From assembly GCA_947490035.1 (NCBI GenBank), contig CANLGS010000175.1, forward strand, positions 1-7,598: a DNA stretch of 7,598 nt, in the 5' to 3' direction. The stretch comes from Gemmataceae bacterium. Its GTDB lineage: Bacteria > Planctomycetota > Planctomycetia > Gemmatales > Gemmataceae. Position numbers and translations under genes: made by a program. Of this stretch, positions 1-6,004 are shown in pieces. The notes under the pieces were generated by a model. It did no database searches and had not been told where the DNA came from. It saw nothing but the letters and a program-made list of their open reading frames with translations. Position 1 is the first letter of the stretch; each line of letters starts with the position of its first letter.

Positions 1-52
1 CCGGCTTTTTCGGCGGCTGATTCGGGTTGTTCGGCGGGGTCGGCGTGGACAT
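1..52 (-). CDS. Partial CDS, N-terminus only, proline/asparagine-rich
   Basis: An ATG at 50-52 on the minus strand opens a frame that stays open to the window edge. The 17 visible codons read MSTPTPPNNPNQPPKKP, a disordered, proline- and asparagine-rich start ending in lysines. An AAGGTG Shine-Dalgarno-like sequence sits 8 nt before the ATG. The start lies 39 bp after the stop of the 108-aa gene on the same strand, which fits the same transcription unit. Such tails often precede a membrane segment or a folded domain, but none is visible here, so no family or function can be given. The evidence is the ribosome binding site, the spacing and the open frame; 17 codons alone prove little. Confidence 0.5.
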   Translation of the reverse strand, partial: MSTPTPPNNPNQPPKKP

Positions 53-91
53 CGCTATTTCACCTTCGTGGCCGCGGGCGTATCGGAGCAA

Positions 92-418
92 TCACAGGTA
101 TTCGCCGGTCGGGTCGTCGAACTCGCGGGCGACGAGTGGCGGCTTCTTCGCTTCCTGGGGGGTCAGCATGAACAGCATCGTGATGTCCCCCGTGATCTCT
201 TCGGGGAGAGCTTGAAACGCCTCGTTGATGATCTCTTCCCGTTCCGCCGAACTCTTGCCCCGGAACTGCGGGGTGATGACGCGAACGCGGATGGCGACCG
301 GGTTATACCGGTAGACCACCTTTTCGCGTTCGTCGGGAAGTTCGGGGAACGCCTTCTTCAACGCGGCAAATATCCGCGCGGTCGATTCATCTTGAACCTT
401 CTTGGCTAACCTCGGCAT
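92..418 (-). CDS. Small 108-aa protein with a BolA-like motif
   Basis: A soluble protein of 108 residues with no signal peptide or membrane segment. Residues 15-28 look like a first helix (RIFAALKKAFPELP), residues 34-48 like paired strands (VVYRYNPVAIRVRVI), and residues 52-60 read FRGKSSAER, followed by a helix and then a strand ending in TPQEA at 86-90. This order and the F-x-GKS-x-x-ER then TPxE signature recall the BolA family, a class II KH-like fold that works with monothiol glutaredoxins and Fe-S clusters. The family's conserved His after that Arg (RH) is replaced here (R60-E61), so cluster ligation like that of true BolA is doubtful. The likeness is my reading by eye. The start is supported by GGGAG 7 nt upstream, located inside the end of the HEPN gene, only 3 bp before this start. 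Co-expression with the HEPN gene is therefore very likely. It could equally be an uncharacterised lineage-specific family. Confidence 0.75.
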   Translation of the reverse strand: MPRLAKKVQDESTARIFAALKKAFPELPDEREKVVYRYNPVAIRVRVITPQFRGKSSAEREEIINEAFQALPEEITGDITMLFMLTPQEAKKPPLVAREFDDPTGEYL

Positions 419-421
419 CGC

Positions 422-856
422 TTAACTCCCGTTCACCCAATCGTAAATCGCTTCGACCGCGAGAAAGATGCGTTCCGCCTCGTCGCGGTGCCAGGCGCGG
501 ACGTCGTACCGCATCTCCGAAGACCAAACCGGCCGCACGCGCTTGAGATTCTCTTGCTGCTTCTCGGGCAGTTCGACCTTCTTCTTACTCAGCTCCCGTT
601 TCAGCTTCTCCAAGTCGTGCTTCACGGCTGACTTGAACCGTTCAATCATTTCCTTGTGCTTCGCCTCTGGGTAGCGACTCAAGAGGAGCGCCTTCAGGGC
701 ACACTCGATGACGTACCCGCTCAGGTAAATCACGTCGTGCGCGCGGGTGGACGACGTTTTTTCCGGGCACGCCGCGAGCAACCGTCTCGCCGCGTCGAGA
801 TGCACATCGGCCGCGCGGATGAACCGCCGCACTTCAGTGAACTTCCGGTTCAGCAT
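422..856 (-). CDS. HEPN-domain protein
   Basis: A mostly helical, highly charged 144-aa protein without a signal peptide. Residues 44-58 (YLSGYVIECALKALL) match the central HEPN helix pattern of small G-Y/A-x-x-E-x-A-L-K-A-L-L, and KHDLEKL at 79-85 matches the conserved HDL turn. The C-terminal part (WSSEMRYD at 111-118, then a helix ending in the aromatic YDWV) also fits. HEPN proteins are helical-bundle RNases or nucleotide-binding partners in toxin-antitoxin, CRISPR and abortive-infection systems. The catalytic R-x4-6-H signature is not clear at the usual C-terminal position; R61-x5-H67 fits the spacing but lies at the wrong place, so RNase activity cannot be claimed. GGGAG about 10 nt before the ATG supports the start. 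The gene begins 30 bp after the pilT stop and ends 3 bp before the 108-aa gene. No MNT nucleotidyltransferase, the classic HEPN partner, is adjacent. Confidence 0.8.
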   Translation of the reverse strand: MLNRKFTEVRRFIRAADVHLDAARRLLAACPEKTSSTRAHDVIYLSGYVIECALKALLLSRYPEAKHKEMIERFKSAVKHDLEKLKRELSKKKVELPEKQQENLKRVRPVWSSEMRYDVRAWHRDEAERIFLAVEAIYDWVNGS

Positions 857-886
857 CGCGGCTCACTCCCGCTCGCCAAGCCCCGA

Positions 887-2041
887 TCACTTGTCGTCGT
901 CGTCTTCCTCTTCCTCTTCGTCCTCATCTCCATCTCCGCCCTCGTCGTCGTCGTCCAGACCGCGCTCGGCCTGGGCGATCTTCGCCGCCAAGTCGCTCGG
1001 CTTGCTGGACTTCAGCAGTACTTCTTCCTTCTCGCACATGTCGTCGCGCCACAGCCGGAACAGCGCGTCGTCGAGCAAGAACATGCCGTGCTTGCGCCCG
1101 GTCTGCACCGACGAGTCGATGCGGTACGTCTTGTTCTCGCGGATCAGGTTCTTGATGGCGGGCGTCACCACCATCATCTCGTAGGCCGCGATCAAGCCTT
1201 CCGGCTTCTTCGGCAGCAGCGCCTGCGACAGCACGCCGATGAGCGAACCGGCCAACTGCGTGCGAATCTGGTCCTGCTCGTTTTCGGGGAACACCGTGAC
1301 GACGCGGTCCACGGTCGAAGCGGCGCCGGACGTGTGCAGCGTGCCGAACACCAAGTGCCCGGTTTCGGCCGCTTCGAGCGCGGCGCGGATCGTTTCGAGG
1401 TCGCGCATTTCACCGACGAGGATCACGTCGGGGTCCATCCGCAGCGCGCGCCGGATGCCTTCCTTGAAGTCCGGCACGTCGATGCCGATCTCGCGCTGGT
1501 TGACGGTGCTCTTCTTGTGCTTGTGGAAGTACTCGATCGGGTCTTCCAGCGTGATGATGTGCCGGTCGTAGTTGTCGTTGATGAAGTTAATCATCGACGC
1601 GAGCGAGGTCGTTTTCCCGGAACCGGTCGGCCCGGTGACGAGGAACAGCCCGCGCGGGCGGATGATGAGCGAGCGGATCGCTTCCGGCGTCCGCAGTTGC
1701 TCGAACGTGAGGAACTGGCTGGGGATGCGCCGCATCACCATGCCGATGGTGCCCTTCTGCTTGAACACCGCGACGCGGAACCGGTAGCCGTCGATGTACT
1801 CGATGGCGAAGTCGGCCCCGCCCTTCGACTGAAGCTCCTGCTGGCACCGGTCGGGCGTGATCGACTTCATCAGCGAAGTCGTGTCGTCGTTTTCGAGGAT
1901 CAGCCCGCCGAGGTCGAGTTTCTTCATGCGCCCCTGGTGGCGCACGACCGGCGGCTGGCCGACGCTAATGTGCAAGTCGCTCGCCTTCAACTGGATCACA
2001 GTTGCGAGCAACTTCTCCATCGAGACTTTGGGACCGGCCAC
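887..2041 (-). CDS. pilT: Type IV pilus retraction ATPase PilT
   Basis: PilT is the hexameric cytoplasmic motor that depolymerises type IV pili, powering twitching and DNA uptake. The 384-aa protein starts with the usual PAS-like N-domain (MEKLLATVIQLKASDLHI from residue 8). It carries Walker A GPTGSGKT at 137-144, Asp box TLEDPIE at 164-170, Walker B ILVGEMRD at 207-214, His box GHLVFGTLHT at 228-237, and the PilT-specific retraction motif AIKNLIRE at 295-302. Residues 362-384 form an extra tail of almost only Asp, Glu and Gly, not part of the usual 340-370-aa family fold. I chose GTG at 2039-2041 because AGGAG lies 5 nt upstream. The frame is open to an ATG at 2219-2221, but those 60 extra residues are arginine-rich, unlike PilT, and cover a spacer with promoter-like features. 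An ATG at 2018-2020 is the other option. It follows pilB and precedes the HEPN gene by 30 bp. Confidence 0.96.
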   Translation of the reverse strand: MAGPKVSMEKLLATVIQLKASDLHISVGQPPVVRHQGRMKKLDLGGLILENDDTTSLMKSITPDRCQQELQSKGGADFAIEYIDGYRFRVAVFKQKGTIGMVMRRIPSQFLTFEQLRTPEAIRSLIIRPRGLFLVTGPTGSGKTTSLASMINFINDNYDRHIITLEDPIEYFHKHKKSTVNQREIGIDVPDFKEGIRRALRMDPDVILVGEMRDLETIRAALEAAETGHLVFGTLHTSGAASTVDRVVTVFPENEQDQIRTQLAGSLIGVLSQALLPKKPEGLIAAYEMMVVTPAIKNLIRENKTYRIDSSVQTGRKHGMFLLDDALFRLWRDDMCEKEEVLLKSSKPSDLAAKIAQAERGLDDDDEGGDGDEDEEEEEDDDDK

Positions 2042-2144
2042 GGGAACTCCTCGGACGGAGCGACGGCGCCGACACGAACCGACCCGCGAGCGGGACGGAA
2101 CCGCGACAGGCACCGGGACACGCCTCACGTGATCCCGGTGTCGC

Positions 2145-2172
2145 ATTATCGCGTGGTCCGGCGACGCGCCAA
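2145..2172 (-). promoter_or_regulatory. Candidate sigma70-type promoter of pilT
   Basis: On the minus strand, TTGGCG (2167-2172) is followed after 16 bp by GATAAT (2145-2150). They match the TTGACA and TATAAT consensus at four and five of six positions. The -10 lies about 104 nt before the pilT GTG. The -35 and spacer coincide with the inverted repeat 2154-2184. In a GC-rich sequence an AT-rich hexamer like this stands out, but planctomycete promoters are poorly known, so this remains a prediction. Confidence 0.4.
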
Positions 2173-2184
2173 AAAACCGGACCA
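2154..2184. promoter_or_regulatory. Perfect 8-bp inverted repeat over the pilT -35 region
   Basis: The arms TGGTCCGG (2154-2161) and CCGGACCA (2177-2184) are exact reverse complements around a 15-nt centre that contains the -35 hexamer and a T6 run on the minus strand. The placement suits an operator for a dimeric regulator, or an RNA hairpin in readthrough transcripts from pilB. It is not a standard intrinsic terminator, because the T-run is in the loop rather than after the stem. Confidence 0.4.
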
Positions 2185-2194
2185 GAACTGGAAC

Positions 2195-2213
2195 TCCCCC
2201 GCCACGCGGGGGA
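2195..2213 (-). terminator. GC-rich hairpin after pilB
   Basis: TCCCCCGC and GCGGGGGA form a perfect 8-bp stem with a 3-nt loop, beginning 14 nt past the pilB stop. No U-tract follows directly; the nearest run of T (2171-2176) is about 18 nt further on. It may slow polymerase, protect the pilB mRNA end or act in factor-dependent termination. The strand is assigned from its position after pilB, since the stem would form on either strand. Confidence 0.4.
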
Positions 2214-2227
2214 TACGACAATCGCTA

Positions 2228-3946
2228 CTATTCCTTCGCGACCAGCACCTCGGCGTGACAGGTACTCAGCACCTCTTCGAGGGTCGTGCCGCCCTTCATC
2301 GCTTTCAGCAGACCGTCATCGAGCAGGGACCGCATCCCCGCGCCGCGGGCTTTGCGGCGGATCTCCTGGGCGGGAGCCTGCGCGAACGTCAGCTCGCGGA
2401 TGATGGAACTCATTTTCATCATCTCGAACAGCCCGTGCCGCCCGCGATACCCGGTCTGGCGGCAGTGGTTACAGCCCTTCCCGCGCATGAACGTCGCTTG
2501 CGCCGCCCGTTCCTGCGTGATGCCCGCCGCGCGGAGTTCTCCCGCTTCCGGCTGGTACGCCTCCTTGCACTTGATGCAGTTCACGCGCACGAGACGTTGC
2601 GCCAAGATAGCGATGACGGAACTGGCGATGAGGAACGGCTGCACCCCGATGTCACCGAGTCGCGTGATTGCGCTGGGTGCGTCGTTCGTGTGAAGCGTGC
2701 TAAAAACCAGGTGTCCGGTCAGAGACGCTTGAACGGCGATTTCGGCCGTCTCCTTGTCGCGGATTTCGCCGACGAGGATAATGTTAGGCGCCTGTCGGAG
2801 CATGGCCCGAATAATCCGGGCGAAATCCAGCCCGATGCCGTGCTTCACCTCCACTTGGTTGATGCCGGGGAGGTAGTACTCGACCGGGTCTTCGGCCGTG
2901 ATGATTTTGCGGTCCGGGCGGTTGAGTTCGTTCAGCGCGGAGTACAGTGTGGTTGTCTTCCCCGAACCGGTGGGGCCGGTGACCAGAAAGATACCGTTGG
3001 GACGCTTGATGATCTGTTGGAAGTTCTTGTAGTCGTCTTCGGCGAACCCGAGGTCTTTGATGCTGACCTGGATGTTCGCGCGGTCCAGAATTCGCATGAC
3101 GGCCGACTGACCGTGGACCGTCGGGAGCATACTCACGCGCAGGTCGAAGTGTTTGCCGGCGACCGTCATCTTGATGCGCCCGTCCTGCGGGCGGCGCTTC
3201 TCGCTGATGTCGATCTGACCCATGATCTTCAAACGCGAGAGCAAGGGTGCCAGCAGGCGCCGGGGGGCGGAGTCGCGTTCGAGGAGGATGCCGTCGATCC
3301 GGTAGCGCACCCGCACGCGGTCCGCGAACGGTTCGATGTGGATGTCCGACGCCCGCAGGTTCACCGCCTCGGAGATGATGAGGTTGACCAACCGCACGAC
3401 TGGCGCGTCCGAGTCGTCGGCGTTCGCCATCTGTAGGCTGGATTCGGTCTGCGTGAACTCAATAGCCGTGTCGGTGAACTCGACGAGCATGGAGTCCACG
3501 GACTCGGTTTCCGACTGCCCGTAGTTCGCGTTGATCGCCTCCTGGATCTGTTCCTGTGTGGCGAGAACCGGCCGGATCTCCTTGTTCAGAATGAACTGGA
3601 GCTTCTGGATCGTGTCGTAGTTGGTCGGGTCGGCGGTAATGAGTTCGAGCGTGTTGTCCTCGAGTTGGAGCGGCAGCACGAGGTTCTCGCGCGCCACGGA
3701 CTCGGGCACCAGTTCGATGACCGCCTTCGGGATCGAGACTTCTTTCAAGTCCACGAACTTCATGCCGAAGTGTTCGGCGATGGCCGACATCACCTCGTTG
3801 GCGGTCAGGTACTGCTGCTTGATGATGGCGTCTTGGAGCTTGATGCCGGTAGCGCTGGCGATGCTCTCGGCCTCGGCGAGCTGGTCCACGCCGATCATTT
3901 TTTTCTTGAGCAGAATGTCCGCGAAGTCGCCTCTGCCTCTGGCCAT
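2228..3946 (-). CDS. pilB: Type IV pilus extension ATPase PilB (GspE/PilB family)
   Basis: PilB is the cytoplasmic hexameric motor that drives pilus assembly from the inner-membrane platform. The 572-aa protein has a typical full length. Residues 1-145 are an MshEN/T2SSE_N domain with two helix-rich repeats (FADILLKKKMIGVDQL near 8 and LQDAIIKQQYLTANEV near 37). After an acidic linker comes the second N-domain (ASDIHIEPFADRVRVRYRIDG, 199-219). The ATPase core has Walker A GPTGSGKT at 324-331, Asp box TAEDPVEY at 350-357, Walker B IILVGEIRD at 389-397 and His box GHLVFSTLHT at 411-420. A four-cysteine zinc site (C457, C460, C492, C495) is the hallmark of PilB/GspE and is absent from PilT. The ATG at 3944-3946 has AAGGAG 9 nt upstream. 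A GspE secretion ATPase is the alternative, but the neighbouring pilT favours PilB. Confidence 0.95.
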   Translation of the reverse strand: MARGRGDFADILLKKKMIGVDQLAEAESIASATGIKLQDAIIKQQYLTANEVMSAIAEHFGMKFVDLKEVSIPKAVIELVPESVARENLVLPLQLEDNTLELITADPTNYDTIQKLQFILNKEIRPVLATQEQIQEAINANYGQSETESVDSMLVEFTDTAIEFTQTESSLQMANADDSDAPVVRLVNLIISEAVNLRASDIHIEPFADRVRVRYRIDGILLERDSAPRRLLAPLLSRLKIMGQIDISEKRRPQDGRIKMTVAGKHFDLRVSMLPTVHGQSAVMRILDRANIQVSIKDLGFAEDDYKNFQQIIKRPNGIFLVTGPTGSGKTTTLYSALNELNRPDRKIITAEDPVEYYLPGINQVEVKHGIGLDFARIIRAMLRQAPNIILVGEIRDKETAEIAVQASLTGHLVFSTLHTNDAPSAITRLGDIGVQPFLIASSVIAILAQRLVRVNCIKCKEAYQPEAGELRAAGITQERAAQATFMRGKGCNHCRQTGYRGRHGLFEMMKMSSIIRELTFAQAPAQEIRRKARGAGMRSLLDDGLLKAMKGGTTLEEVLSTCHAEVLVAKE

Positions 3947-4235
3947 GATGTTACGCTCCTTGCGTGTGACGGGTCGGTGAAGGGTGAAGGTTACCGGGTT
4001 GTGCCGCGCATCGGCCTAGAAAATGATGGGAACAATGACGGCCTGGCATCGGAATCCGGGACGAATCGTGAGTACATGAATGGTGGATGAGTTCAGTGTG
4101 ACACGGCGCGCGAGTGGTGTGCAAGTGTAAATAGCGCGAAAGTGCGGAGATTTCGCCCCTTCTTCCGCCGCTCCCGGCTTCGCAAGTGGGCGCGAAGTCA
4201 CAAGCGGCGTTAAAAGGGTGGGACGAGCGAACGCC
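3947..4235. other. Spacer between the hydrolase gene and pilB
   Basis: This 289-bp gap must hold the end of the hydrolase transcript and the pilB promoter and leader, all on the minus strand. I see the pilB AAGGAG ribosome binding site at its left end and a nested stem-loop at 4166-4209. No convincing -35/-10 pair was found. A 61-codon minus-strand frame (4016-4201) has no recognisable product and no good ribosome binding site, and it runs through the stem-loop. Confidence 0.5.
4166..4209 (-). terminator. Nested stem-loop after the hydrolase gene
   Basis: An outer 7-bp stem (CGCCGCT 4166-4172 with AGCGGCG 4203-4209) encloses an inner 6-bp stem (CTTCGC 4178-4183 with GCGAAG 4192-4197) around an 8-nt loop. 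Both stems are perfect. It starts 26 nt past the hydrolase stop, so transcript end formation or protection is the simplest role. No U-tract follows, so it is not a textbook intrinsic terminator. Confidence 0.35.
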
Positions 4236-5057
4236 TCACTTCTTCTCCTCGACCTTCTTCGCTTTGCGTGTGTGCTTGTCGAAGAAGTCGAAGATCTTGG
4301 GCACGTTCTGCGCGACGACGCTGCCGTGGTCGCCGTCGGCGATCTCGATGTACTCGTAGGTCATCTCCAACTTCTTCATCTGGTCGGCCCACGGGCGCAC
4401 GGTCTCCGGGCGCACCAGCGGGTCTTTCGCGCCCTGCACCATGACAATCGGCAGCCCCTTGATCTTCTCCAACTCGGCGGGCTTGTGGCCGAAGATGGCC
4501 GGCGCGATCGGGCCGAGCGCGGCCCACTCGTCGGCGTGCTTGATGCCGATGTGCATGGTTCCGCCGCCGCCCATCGAGTGGCCCATCAGGTACACGCGAT
4601 CCGGATCGACGGTGTACTCCTTCTTCATGATGGCGAGGACGTTCATCACGTCCTTCTCGCTGAGTTCGCGCAGGTTCTCCGGGTCGCCCTTCGCGCCCTT
4701 CAGCCCGAGGCCGGGGGCGCCGTACCAGCCGCGTTCGTTGTACCCCATCGGCGCCGCGACGATGTACCCGCGCTTCTCGGCTTGCTCCGTTAAGCCTCGC
4801 GTGCGCATGAACTGCTGCGGGTTCCCGCCCAGCCCGTGCAGCGCGATGATGAGCGGCGACTTCTTCTCCTTGTCGTACCCGCTCGGCACGAACAGCGCGT
4901 ACTCCATGTCCTTGTCGGCTTCCTTGAACGCGTAGGTCTTCTTCTCGACCTTCGGCGCCGCCTTCTTCTCCTGCGCGAGCGCATTGGGTTGGATCAAAGC
5001 GAGCAGAGCGCCGGTGAATGCGGCACACGCCGCGAACCGCGCGCGGAACGGGAACAT
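4236..5057 (-). CDS. Secreted alpha/beta-hydrolase (esterase/peptidase-like)
   Basis: A 273-aa protein with a Sec signal peptide: residues 1-28 show FRARF, then a hydrophobic stretch, then ALA-QE as a probable cleavage site. The mature part is an alpha/beta-hydrolase of the PHB-depolymerase/dienelactone-hydrolase/carboxylesterase type. The oxyanion motif HGLGG is at 74-78, the nucleophile elbow GHSMGG at 159-164 (Ser161), the acid is probably Asp212 in GAKDPLV, and the His is His244 in GDHGS. All triad members are in the normal order and spacing. A Lys/Glu-rich stretch lies at each end of the mature chain (30-40 and 262-273). The substrate cannot be read from sequence; ester or short peptide bonds in the periplasm or outside the cell are likely. 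GGAG 8 nt before the ATG supports the start. It lies 59 bp after the 240-aa gene and is probably co-transcribed with it. Confidence 0.88.
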   Translation of the reverse strand: MFPFRARFAACAAFTGALLALIQPNALAQEKKAAPKVEKKTYAFKEADKDMEYALFVPSGYDKEKKSPLIIALHGLGGNPQQFMRTRGLTEQAEKRGYIVAAPMGYNERGWYGAPGLGLKGAKGDPENLRELSEKDVMNVLAIMKKEYTVDPDRVYLMGHSMGGGGTMHIGIKHADEWAALGPIAPAIFGHKPAELEKIKGLPIVMVQGAKDPLVRPETVRPWADQMKKLEMTYEYIEIADGDHGSVVAQNVPKIFDFFDKHTRKAKKVEEKK

Positions 5058-5116
5058 AACGTCGTCTCCGGGATGAGTGGGGGTGATTCGGATGTTCTCA
5101 GACTACCCGCGAGCGG

Positions 5117-5839
5117 TCACTCTTTAGCGACTTGTTCGAGGAGCGACAACCGCTGGGTCGCGTTCTCCTTCGTGGCCGGGTCGTTCTTCACTTCGTGCGT
5201 GACGGTCTCCATCGGGTTGACGTAGTTCTTGTACTTGTCGTTGAGGTACGCGACGCGCCCCTCGAGCGGGGCGTCCGCGGGGAAGTCGAACTTCCATTCC
5301 TTCTTGTCTTTCTTCATGGGCACGCTCGCGGTGGTCGTGGTCGTGTACCGCAGCGAGCGGATGTACACGTGGAGAATTTCGGTCTTCAGGTTCCAGCTTC
5401 CGCTCGCGGGCTGGTTGCTGAGGGCCGGCGCGGAGAACACGAACGTGGCCTCCGCGGTGTCGCCGGTCTCCTTGCCCACGGTGGTCTGAACGTCCTTGGG
5501 GAACGGGTCGAGGGTGAAGGGTACGACCTTCACCTCGTCCCGCATCAGCCCGCGTTCCTTCATCTGGTAGCTCAGGTTATCGACTGCCACGCCGAGGTCG
5601 GTGGCCGCCGTCGAACCGCGGCGGAGTTGCTCGGCGTAGCCGGGGGTGCAGTAGTGGGCCGCCATGTCGTACTCGCGCTTGTCGAGGGCGCGTTTGAACA
5701 TGTCGGCCGCGACCTGCGGCGTGTCCGCGTCCTTGTAGCCCTTCGCGAGCCGCTCGGTGTCGGCCCGTTTGAACAGGAACAGGTACGCGCCCCCGGCGAT
5801 GGCAACCACCGCGAGGGCCAGAAAGATGAGCCTGCGCAT
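5117..5839 (-). CDS. Membrane-anchored protein of unknown function, 240 aa
   Basis: I do not recognise the family with certainty. Residues 1-3 are positively charged (MRR), residues 4-23 form one hydrophobic helix, and KR follows, so the protein is probably an inner-membrane anchor with a periplasmic body, or has an uncleaved signal. Residues 42-70 (AADMFKRALDKREYDMAAHY) resemble the first helices of NTF2-like/DUF4878 domains, in which a transport or lipoprotein module begins with a helix that accounts for activity lost or gained per residue; this match is weak. The later part alternates strands (TAEATFVFSAP, TEILHVYIRSLRYTTTTT) and ends in a charged helix. GGAG lies 4 nt before the ATG. It precedes the secreted hydrolase by 59 bp on the same strand, so the two probably share a transcript and a cell-envelope location. 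Confidence 0.75.
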   Translation of the reverse strand: MRRLIFLALAVVAIAGGAYLFLFKRADTERLAKGYKDADTPQVAADMFKRALDKREYDMAAHYCTPGYAEQLRRGSTAATDLGVAVDNLSYQMKERGLMRDEVKVVPFTLDPFPKDVQTTVGKETGDTAEATFVFSAPALSNQPASGSWNLKTEILHVYIRSLRYTTTTTASVPMKKDKKEWKFDFPADAPLEGRVAYLNDKYKNYVNPMETVTHEVKNDPATKENATQRLSLLEQVAKE

Positions 5840-6004
5840 GACGCTCCACGAAAAAGAATGATGACGCCGACCGGGTTACGGTGGGCACCGCGAGTTTGAT
5901 CGAGATGGACCGCGTTCGCAACAGGTTCTTGGTGGACCGAGTCGGTTTCTACCGCTCTGGCGTGTCGCGAACGGCGGTGTTACTGTGAGTGCCGGAGGTG
6001 AACC
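5840..6004. promoter_or_regulatory. Divergent intergenic region
   Basis: This 165-bp region lies between the divergently read 240-aa gene (minus) and the Uma2-like gene (plus), so both promoters should be here. I could not find a hexamer pair good enough to name. The plus-strand end carries GGAGGTGA (5994-6001), a nearly complete anti-16S match just before the Uma2-like ATG and the strongest ribosome binding site in the window. Confidence 0.5.

Larger units (their letters stand above)
2042..2227. other. pilB-pilT spacer, probable regulatory region
   Basis: This 186-bp gap separates the pilB stop from the preferred pilT start. Read on the minus strand it holds, in order, a perfect 8-bp hairpin, an 8-bp inverted repeat with T6 in its loop, a candidate -35/-10 pair and a roughly 100-nt leader ending in AGGAG. 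The pilT frame happens to stay open across it, but the translation is a low-quality Arg/Val/Pro/Ser mix with no family likeness. Confidence 0.6.

Noticed and set aside
890..955. Trinucleotide-rich stretch considered as a microsatellite or CRISPR-like repeat
   Set aside because: It is in-frame acidic codons of PilT; there are no spacer-repeat units.
656..3436. A 926-codon open frame on the plus strand, antisense to pilT and pilB
   Set aside because: It is rich in Arg, His, Val and Asp with no recognisable domain, lies exactly opposite two genes with full family motifs, and is explained by third-position GC bias leaving few stops in the antisense frame.
4016..4201. A 61-codon minus-strand frame in the spacer before pilB
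   Set aside because: No good ribosome binding site, no recognisable product, and it crosses the nested stem-loop.
4210..5028. A 272-codon minus-strand frame overlapping the hydrolase
   Set aside because: It is an Arg/Gly-rich frameshifted shadow of the hydrolase, which has a signal peptide, a catalytic triad and a ribosome binding site.
5132..5899. A 255-codon plus-strand frame opposite the 240-aa gene
   Set aside because: Arg/Val/Glu/Gly-rich antisense shadow without domains; the minus-strand frame has a clean transmembrane helix and a ribosome binding site.
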